64,000 nt of DNA from Dryocola sp032051265 (GTDB lineage Bacteria > Pseudomonadota > Gammaproteobacteria > Enterobacterales > Enterobacteriaceae): contig DAMBYU010000002.1 of assembly GCA_032051265.1 (NCBI GenBank), positions 62,001-126,000 of the forward strand. Reading direction: 5' to 3'. The notes below the pieces were generated by a model. That model did not search any database. It had not been told where the DNA came from and was given only the letters and a program-made list of their open reading frames with translations. Position 1 is the first letter of the stretch, and every line of letters begins with the position of its first letter. Positions 58,345-64,000 of the stretch are shown here, piece after piece. The position numbers and the translations under genes are program-made.

Positions 58345-59121
58345 ATGAAAAAAATCCAGGTGTCGGGTTTAGTGGTTGGGATGTTCTGCGCTTTCTCCGG
58401 GTTTGCAGCAACAGAAATGCGCTACGGCGTTGAGGCTGAATATCCGCCGTTTGAAAGCCGTAATTCGTCAGGCGAGCTGGAAGGTTTTGATATCGAACTG
58501 GGCAACGCCATATGTAAGGCGGCGAGCCTGAAGTGCTCCTGGGTTGAAACCTCTTTTGATGCGTTAATACCGGGGCTTATGGCAAAGAAATTTGACGCCA
58601 TCAACTCGGCAATGAATATCACCGAACAGCGGCGCAAAAGCATCGACTTTACCCAGCCGATTTACCGTATTCCATCTCAGCTTGTGGGCAAGGCCGGCAG
58701 CGGCGTTGACGCCACGCCGGAAGGGCTAAAGGGGAAAACGATCGGCGTTCTGCAAGGCTCCATTCAGGAAACCTACGCCAAAGAGCACTGGGAAAAGCAG
58801 GGCGTCACGGTGGTCTCTTATAAAGATCAGAATATGGCCTGGGCCGATCTGCTCAATGGCCGCATCGATGCGTCGCTGGTAATGTCCGCAGCCGGGCAGG
58901 CGGGCTTCCTGAGCAAACCGCAAGGCAAAGGGTTTGGGTTTATCGGCAAGCCGGTAAGCGACGATACCATCCTCGGCAGCGGTATCGGTTTTGGCCTGCG
59001 TAAAGACGACGCCCAGACGAAGAAACAGCTGGATGCGGCGATTGAAAAAGTGAAGGCCGACGGCACGGTGACGACGCTTGCTAAGAAATACTTCCCCGGC
59101 ATTGACGTCAGCGTGAAGTAA
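58345..59121 (+). CDS. Periplasmic amino-acid-binding protein (family 3 SBP)
   Basis: Exported solute-binding protein of 258 residues. Signal peptide MKKIQVSGLVVGMFCAFSGFA. The family signature GFDIELGNAICKAASLKCSWVE contains the paired cysteines typical of HisJ/ArgT-type proteins; MNITEQRRKSIDFTQPIY and GKTIGVLQGSIQETYAKEHW follow. It should deliver a polar or basic amino acid to an ABC permease, but no permease genes are adjacent. It is 12 bases after the aminotransferase gene, so both are probably one operon. The ligand might be the aminotransferase substrate (inference). Confidence 0.88.
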   Translation: MKKIQVSGLVVGMFCAFSGFAATEMRYGVEAEYPPFESRNSSGELEGFDIELGNAICKAASLKCSWVETSFDALIPGLMAKKFDAINSAMNITEQRRKSIDFTQPIYRIPSQLVGKAGSGVDATPEGLKGKTIGVLQGSIQETYAKEHWEKQGVTVVSYKDQNMAWADLLNGRIDASLVMSAAGQAGFLSKPQGKGFGFIGKPVSDDTILGSGIGFGLRKDDAQTKKQLDAAIEKVKADGTVTTLAKKYFPGIDVSVK

Positions 59122-59131
59122 TCCCGCTCTT

Positions 59132-59160
59132 CCCCTCTGCCATGGGAGAGGGGATTTTCC
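59132..59160 (+). terminator. Terminator after the binding-protein gene
   Basis: TCCCCTCT and AGAGGGGA pair around GCCATGGG, followed by TTTTCCTCG. The U-tract is short but the stem is strong. Confidence 0.7.
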
Positions 59161-59350
59161 TCGCCTTTTTTCGGTTCATTCCGCTTCAAATAAAAAAACT
59201 GCCTTCCTGAAGCAAATCCAGTTCGACAAACGTTGGATTAGCGGTGAATTTTGTCTAGAGTGTGCGCTCGTAATGGTTGCATCAGCTTGCCGTGGTTCTG
59301 CCCGCAAAGCAGGACGAAATACATCGACATAAAAGGACGATTTCTCAGGC

Positions 59351-61006
59351 ATGAACCGCAGACGTTTTATCAAAGCCTCTATGGCCCTCGCCGCAGCCTG
59401 CGGCACTCCGACGCTTGCCACTTTCTTTTCTCGCGCGGCTTTCGCTGCGGAGTCCGGGATCGCCGATGGCCGCACAACCGAGTTTGATTTTTCAGTGCTG
59501 CAGGCAATGGCCCATGACCTGTCGAAAAAGCCCTGGAGCGGCGCACCGCGTCCGTTGCCGGATACGCTGGCCACGCTTACGCCGCAGGCTTATAACGCCA
59601 TTCAGTATGATGCGGACCATTCGCTGTGGAACGGCCTGAACAATCGCCAGCTGGACGTGCAGTTCTTCCACGTCGGGATGGGGTTCAAACGCCGCGTGCG
59701 CATGTTCTCCGTAGACCCGTCCACCCATCAGTCGCGCGAAATTCACTTCCGTCCTGAATTATTTAACTACAACGATGCGGGCGTCGATACCAGACAGCTT
59801 GAAGGCCAGATGGATCTCGGTTTCGCCGGGTTTAAAGCTTTTAAAGCGCCGGAGCTGGCGCGTCGTGACGTGGTCTCTTTCCTGGGCGCCAGCTATTTCC
59901 GCGCTGTCGATAACACTTATCAGTATGGTTTGTCCGCGCGGGGACTTGCGGTAAATACCTTTACCGACCAGCTTGAGGAGTTCCCGGACTTTACTTCATT
60001 CTGGTTTGAAACGCCCGAAGCTGGCGACACGACGTTTGTGGCATACGCGCTGCTGGACAGTAAAAGCGTTACCGGGGCGTATAAGTTCATCATCAGCTGC
60101 GAAGAAAAGCGCGTGGTGATGGAGGTGGATAACCATCTTTATGCTCGTGAGGACATCAAGCAGCTGGGCATCGCGCCGATGACCAGCATGTTTGCCTGCG
60201 GCACCAACGAACGCCGTATGTGCGACACCATTCATCCGCAGATCCACGACTCCGATCGCCTGGCGATGTGGCGCGGCAACGGCGAATGGATTGCCCGTCC
60301 GCTGAATAATCCGCAGAAACTCCAGTTCAACGCCTATATGGACAACAACCCGAAAGGGTTTGGCCTGCTGCAGCTTGACCATGAATTCGCCAACTACCAG
60401 GACATCATGGGCTGGTATAACAAACGCCCGAGCCTGTGGGTTGAACCGCGTAATAAGTGGGGCAAGGGCACCGTGGGCCTGATGGAAATTCCAACCACGG
60501 GTGAAACGCTGGATAACATCGTCTGCTTCTGGCAGCCGGAAAAACCGGTGAAGGCGGGCGATGAGCTGGAATTTAAATATCGTCTGTACTGGAGCGGCCT
60601 GCCGCCGATTACAACCGAGCTGGCCCGCGTTTACGCGACGCGCACGGGCATGGGCAGCTTCCCGGAAGGCTGGGCGCCGGGGGAACACTTCCCGGATAAA
60701 TGGTCGCGCCGTTTCGCCATCGATTTTGTGGGCGGCGATCTGAAAGCTGCGGCACCAAAAGGTATCGAGCCGGTTATCACGCTTTCAAACGGTGAAGCAA
60801 AGCAGATCGAAATCCTCTATGTGGAACCGTTCGACGGCTACCGTATTCTGTTCGACTGGTATCCAGACGACGACTCCACCGGGCCGGTAGATATGCGCAT
60901 GTTCCTGCGCTGCCAGGGAGATGCCATCAGTGAAACCTGGCTGTATCAGTATTTCCCACCGGCTCCTGAAAAGCGCAATTACGTTGATGACCGCGTTATG
61001 AAATAA
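59351..61006 (+). CDS. opgD: Osmoregulated periplasmic glucan biosynthesis protein OpgD (MdoD)
   Basis: Periplasmic protein of 551 residues, equal to E. coli OpgD, which controls the backbone structure of osmoregulated periplasmic glucans. The N-terminus MNRRRFIKASMALAAACG carries the Tat twin-arginine motif (RRRFIKA) and cleavage is expected near SRAAFA-AES. The MdoG/D fold (beta-sandwich plus Ig-like domain) is recognised from RREIHFRPELFNYND, FLGASYFRAVDNTYQYGLSARG, and GFGLLQLDHEFANYQDIMGWYNKRPSLWVEP. It normally follows ydcJ; five accessory genes are inserted here. Confidence 0.96.
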   Translation: MNRRRFIKASMALAAACGTPTLATFFSRAAFAAESGIADGRTTEFDFSVLQAMAHDLSKKPWSGAPRPLPDTLATLTPQAYNAIQYDADHSLWNGLNNRQLDVQFFHVGMGFKRRVRMFSVDPSTHQSREIHFRPELFNYNDAGVDTRQLEGQMDLGFAGFKAFKAPELARRDVVSFLGASYFRAVDNTYQYGLSARGLAVNTFTDQLEEFPDFTSFWFETPEAGDTTFVAYALLDSKSVTGAYKFIISCEEKRVVMEVDNHLYAREDIKQLGIAPMTSMFACGTNERRMCDTIHPQIHDSDRLAMWRGNGEWIARPLNNPQKLQFNAYMDNNPKGFGLLQLDHEFANYQDIMGWYNKRPSLWVEPRNKWGKGTVGLMEIPTTGETLDNIVCFWQPEKPVKAGDELEFKYRLYWSGLPPITTELARVYATRTGMGSFPEGWAPGEHFPDKWSRRFAIDFVGGDLKAAAPKGIEPVITLSNGEAKQIEILYVEPFDGYRILFDWYPDDDSTGPVDMRMFLRCQGDAISETWLYQYFPPAPEKRNYVDDRVMK

Positions 61007-61011
61007 ACGTC

Positions 61012-61043
61012 AAAGCCCCGCAGGACAAACCGCGGGGCTTTTT
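61012..61043 (+). terminator. Terminator after opgD
   Basis: AAAGCCCCGC (61012-61021) and GCGGGGCTTT (61032-61041) with a 10-base loop, followed by TTAC. Confidence 0.85.
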
Positions 61044-61133
61044 ACTGACGCCTACCTTTGCCGTGCGTTCATCGGTTAACGCAGTTGCATAAAACGCGTG
61101 ATAACCTGAATTTCTATTCTTATAGTGGCATCG

Positions 61134-61535
61134 TTACTTCCCGCCGCTATAAAACATCCCCTCCAGTTTCATGCCGTCCGGATCAAGGAAGAAAACGGCA
61201 TAGTAATCCGGATAATACTCACCGGCGGGATCGAAAATCGTCACGTTATGTTTTACCAGCCATTCTTGCAGATCGTCCACATCCTGCCGGTTGCGTAAGC
61301 TCCAGGCATAATGATGAAAGCCGGGATCCCCTTTGCGATAAGGATGGCTGAGCCCTTGTTTGTCAGCCTGGCTAATCCACAGACGGGTTGTGCCGTTGGT
61401 CCAGCCCATCATGTCCGGATACTCATCAAGCAGGTCAAAGCCCAGAAAACCCATCAGTCCGGTATAGAACTGGCGCGAGACGGCGAAATCGCTGACGGAA
61501 ATCACCAGGTGATCGACTGCAACAACTCGAGACAT
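61134..61535 (-). CDS. VOC-family (glyoxalase/bleomycin-resistance fold) protein
   Basis: Single-domain VOC protein of 133 residues. Metal-ligand candidates are His9 in VVAVDHLVISVSD, His75 in GFHHYAWSLRN and Glu125 in DPDGMKLEGMFY. These features fit a lyase-type glyoxalase but do not define a substrate. AGGAGAAAGCGT precedes its ATG. It stands where E. coli has ydcH and is divergent from rimL. Confidence 0.85.
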   Translation of the reverse strand: MSRVVAVDHLVISVSDFAVSRQFYTGLMGFLGFDLLDEYPDMMGWTNGTTRLWISQADKQGLSHPYRKGDPGFHHYAWSLRNRQDVDDLQEWLVKHNVTIFDPAGEYYPDYYAVFFLDPDGMKLEGMFYSGGK

Positions 61536-61601
61536 ACGCTTTCTCCTGACTGAAGCCTGTGTTAACTATAGTCACTACGCTCAGGACTACGGAGGTTTAC
61601 C

Positions 61602-62156
61602 TTGCAGGCGGCTGAAAACTGGCAGGATGATGTCATCACCCTTAATGAAAATATAAGCCTTCACTCTATTCATGAACGCTATGTCGATGAGCTGTACGCC
61701 CTCGTGGTGCGTAATAAGGCATGGCTGCAAAAAGCGATGGAGTGGCCGCAATACGTTACATCCCGGGAGGAGTCGTTAAAGAACGCGCAGGGGAATTACA
61801 TTCTGCACCACCGCGGTTACGCAAAAATGTTTCTTATCTACCAGGATAAGCAGATGGTGGGCGTTATCTCTTTCAATCAAATCGAACCGACCAACAAGAC
61901 GGCCTATTTTGGCTACTGGCTGGACGAGGGGATGCAGGGGCAGGGAATTATTTCGCAGGCGCTGGAAGCGATTATTGCGAAGTATTCGAGCGAGGGTTCG
62001 GTGCGCCGGTTTGTTATCAAGTGCATAGTGACTAACGAAGCGAGCAATAAGGTGGCGCAACGCAACGGGTTTACCCTCGAAGGATGTTTGCGCCAGGCGG
62101 AGTTTCTTAACGGCGAGTTTCACGACCAGAACCTCTACGCACGCATTGAGGCGTAA
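61602..62156 (+). CDS. rimL: Ribosomal protein L7/L12 N-acetyltransferase RimL
   Basis: GNAT acetyltransferase of 184 residues which adds an acetyl group to the N-terminus of L12, making L7. The acetyl-CoA loop is GYWLDEGMQGQGIISQALEAI (Q/RxxGxG/A type), and NKVAQRNGFTLEGCLRQAEFLNG is the typical C-terminal part. TTG 61602 is used because GGAGG (61591-61595) is six bases upstream; no nearer ATG has a ribosome site. It matches E. coli RimL and keeps the order opgD-rimL-ydcK-tehA. Confidence 0.93.
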   Translation: MQAAENWQDDVITLNENISLHSIHERYVDELYALVVRNKAWLQKAMEWPQYVTSREESLKNAQGNYILHHRGYAKMFLIYQDKQMVGVISFNQIEPTNKTAYFGYWLDEGMQGQGIISQALEAIIAKYSSEGSVRRFVIKCIVTNEASNKVAQRNGFTLEGCLRQAEFLNGEFHDQNLYARIEA

Positions 62157-63086
62157 TCAAAATACACCATAAAACGGCGTTCTGCTTACCCGCTGGTCGC
62201 CGTTAATGGCCTTATTGCCGCGGATATGAATCATTTCACCATTCATTCCGTCTATTGTTGCTTTGTCGCTGACCTGCACATTATTTTCGATCAGCACGTT
62301 ACCAGTTACGCGCGCGCTGCCGTAAATCTGTACATGGTTATCCAGCAGAACAGGGCCGCCGATGAGCGTGGCATCATCGAAGATATGTACGTGATGTTTT
62401 AGCACGCAATCGCCTTCGATGACCGCATTGCCATAAACCTGCGAGGAGTACCGAATGGTCGGGATCTGGTCTTCTCCGCTGCCGGCGATAATGCGGGCGT
62501 TATCGAAGATGCGGGCGCAGTCGCAAATCCAGACGTTATTATCTTCGTTGCCTTCCAGCACGGCGTGCCCGAACACCTCGGCGCGATGTTCAATAAACGC
62601 GTTGCTGACCACGGCATCGCCATAAATTTGTGCCTGATGGACTATGCGGGAAGCACGCACTACCGCGTTGCCGTAGATTTGCAGAAGCTGGTCATGATCC
62701 GCTGTCAGGCCGCGCATCGCAATAATCTGGCTGTCTTCTGTCACGCGTGCATTCTCGCGGATAAAGCATTCGCCGCTAATCAGCGAGCCTTCGATAAAAG
62801 CATGACCAGAGACATGGGCCTGATGACACAGCGTCGAGGCGCCATGGATCTGCGCATCGTCTTTGACGTCGGAGCCGCCGAATACCAGACACTGGCTATC
62901 GTAAATCCAGCACTCGCCTTGCTGACTCAGGTTTGCCTCACTCTCCACCCATCCGCCGGTTTGTCCGGCTTTTACATCGCTGAAGTCCCGGAGGGCGCGA
63001 ATTTGCCAGAGTTTGATCCGTTGCTTTTCGCCATCTTGCAGATAATCATGAAGCTGTGAATCCTCGGTTAATTCATACTTATTCAT
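62157..63086 (-). CDS. ydcK: Left-handed beta-helix (hexapeptide repeat) protein YdcK
   Basis: Protein of 309 residues built from hexapeptide-type repeats (for example ARVTGNVLIENNVQVSDKATI), predicted to form a left-handed beta-helix like acyltransferases. It matches E. coli YdcK (326 residues). No acyltransferase catalytic His can be assigned and the function is unknown. It is convergent with rimL with no gap and divergent from tehA. Confidence 0.88.
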   Translation of the reverse strand: MNKYELTEDSQLHDYLQDGEKQRIKLWQIRALRDFSDVKAGQTGGWVESEANLSQQGECWIYDSQCLVFGGSDVKDDAQIHGASTLCHQAHVSGHAFIEGSLISGECFIRENARVTEDSQIIAMRGLTADHDQLLQIYGNAVVRASRIVHQAQIYGDAVVSNAFIEHRAEVFGHAVLEGNEDNNVWICDCARIFDNARIIAGSGEDQIPTIRYSSQVYGNAVIEGDCVLKHHVHIFDDATLIGGPVLLDNHVQIYGSARVTGNVLIENNVQVSDKATIDGMNGEMIHIRGNKAINGDQRVSRTPFYGVF

Positions 63087-63162
63087 CAGGTCTGCCCTCT
63101 TTGCGCCTGTTTAAAACGTAGCAGGTAAATGCGCGGCGTGGCGTTCTGACGCGGAATCGCAT

Positions 63163-63185
63163 AAAATGCATTTCAAATACATTTT
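63163..63185. promoter_or_regulatory. NsrR operator upstream of tehA
   Basis: Left arm AAAATGCATTT (63163-63173), C, right arm AAATACATTTT (63175-63185) fit the NsrR 11-1-11 consensus with few mismatches. It ends 14 bases before the tehA ATG. tehAB has been reported as an NsrR target in E. coli. Confidence 0.85.
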
Positions 63186-63199
63186 AAAAAATAAACAAA

Positions 63200-64000
63200 A
63201 TGAGCAAATCAGTAGCGCCCACGATGGTTAACCTGCCCGCCGGGTATTTCGGTATGGTGCTGGGGATAATCGGGATGGGATTTGCGTGGCGCTATGCCGC
63301 AACTATCTGGCCCGTTAGCCCGCTGCCTGGCGCGGTCCTTGAATCGCTGGCTATGATCGTCTGGTTTTTGCTGGCCCTGGCTTTTATGTATCGCCTGGCG
63401 AGGTATCCCGAGACGGTGAAAGAGGAAATTGTTCATCCCTTAATGAGCAGTTTCGTCAGCCTTTTTCCCGCAACGACGATGCTTGTCGCTATCGGGATTG
63501 CGCCTTATGCACGGCCAGCGGCGGTGGGGATGTTCATATTTGGTGTAGCGGTGCAGCTCAGCTATGCCGCATGGCAGAGCGCCGGTTTATGGCGTGGAAA
63601 TCATCCGCAAACGGCAACCACCCCGGGACTCTATTTGCCGACGGTCGCCAATAATTTTATCAGCGCGATGGCGAGTGGGACGCTGGGCTATCACGACCTG
63701 GGGATCCTGTTTTTTGGCGCGGGCGTTTTTTCCTGGCTCAGCCTGGAGCCAGCTATTTTGCACCGTATGCGTAGCGCCGGAGCATTACCCACGCCGGTTC
63801 GCACCTCGCTTGGAATACAGCTTGCTCCTGCGCTGGTGGCCTGCAGCGCTTATCTCAGCGTAAACGGCGGACGGCCGGATTTCTTCGCTAAAATGCTGTT
63901 TGGCTACGGTTTGCTGCAGCTGCTTTTTATGCTGCGCCTCATGCCCTGGTATATGGCCCAGCCGTTTAACGCCTCGTTCTGGAGCTTCTCATTCGGTATC
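63200..64000 (+). CDS. tehA: SLAC1-family anion channel TehA (partial, 3' end outside window)
   Basis: 267 residues are visible from ATG 63200, with the frame open at the window end. It is an inner-membrane channel of the TehA/SLAC1 family with ten helices in the full protein; about eight are seen. Conserved segments are LPAGYFGMVLGIIGMGFAWRYA, HPLMSSFVSLFPATTMLVAIG, TPGLYLPTVANNFISAMASGTLGY, LEPAILHRMRS and QPFNASFWSFSFGI, the last containing the gating Phe region. With tehB it gives tellurite resistance in E. coli when overexpressed. No strong ribosome site is seen. The NsrR operator suggests induction by nitric oxide. Confidence 0.94.
   Translation, partial: MSKSVAPTMVNLPAGYFGMVLGIIGMGFAWRYAATIWPVSPLPGAVLESLAMIVWFLLALAFMYRLARYPETVKEEIVHPLMSSFVSLFPATTMLVAIGIAPYARPAAVGMFIFGVAVQLSYAAWQSAGLWRGNHPQTATTPGLYLPTVANNFISAMASGTLGYHDLGILFFGAGVFSWLSLEPAILHRMRSAGALPTPVRTSLGIQLAPALVACSAYLSVNGGRPDFFAKMLFGYGLLQLLFMLRLMPWYMAQPFNASFWSFSFGI

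Overview
The window is about 64 kb of chromosome from a member of the Enterobacteriaceae related to Enterobacter, Kosakonia, Lelliottia or Cedecea. Most proteins match Escherichia coli K-12 proteins closely and in familiar order (slyA-slyB-anmK-mliC-pdxH-tyrS-pdxY-gstA-dtpA, the rsx operon, malI/malXY, manA-fumA-fumC-tus-rst, pntAB, uspE-fnr-ogt). Several blocks typical of E. coli are absent (uidRABC, abgRABT, cnu/blr, ydgC) and others are inserted. A Tus-binding Ter site next to tus, plus one perfect matS match, place the window in the replication terminus region. The genus is an inference; no rRNA or tRNA gene was seen.

Layout. 1-7.8 kb: end of the ydhIJ efflux genes, the regulator slyA with its operator, slyB, anmK, a lysozyme inhibitor, and vitamin B6/tyrosyl-tRNA genes. 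7.2-16.6 kb: gstA, the peptide transporter dtpA, then nth and the SoxR-reducing rsxABCDGE operon with ydgK, all leftward. 16.8-24.1 kb: accessory genes around ydgJ: a GH1 6-phospho-beta-glucosidase with tandem AscG-type operators, a two-partner-secretion-like pair (Omp85/TpsB pore plus Gly-rich lipoprotein), and a YfeH-like transporter. 24.1-43 kb: add, malYX/malI, ydgA, manA, fumA, fumC, tus/Ter, and rstB-rstA split by a divergent zinT; then folM, ydgI, ydgH. 43-51.6 kb: transhydrogenase pntAB, a zinc alcohol dehydrogenase, uspE, fnr, ogt, smrA. 51.6-64 kb: ydcI/ydcJ, an island (carboxylesterase, NsrR-type-box hemerythrin, LysR, aminotransferase, orphan substrate-binding protein), opgD, a VOC protein, rimL, ydcK, and tehA (cut by the window end) with a second NsrR-type box.

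Functionally the region mixes redox and stress response (rsx, slyA, fnr, uspE, NsrR-type targets, pntAB), envelope (slyB, mliC, opgD, rst, the secretion pair), carbon and vitamin metabolism (manA, fumA/C, malXY, pdxH/pdxY) and DNA maintenance (nth, ogt, tus). The least familiar unit is the lipoprotein/TpsB pair at 19.5-22.7 kb: the pore is a recognisable two-partner-secretion transporter, but the adjacent putative cargo is a lipobox protein without a recognisable TPS domain. Gene starts were moved from the longest reading frame where ribosome-binding sites and family length supported it; all homology statements are from memory of the families, not from a database search.
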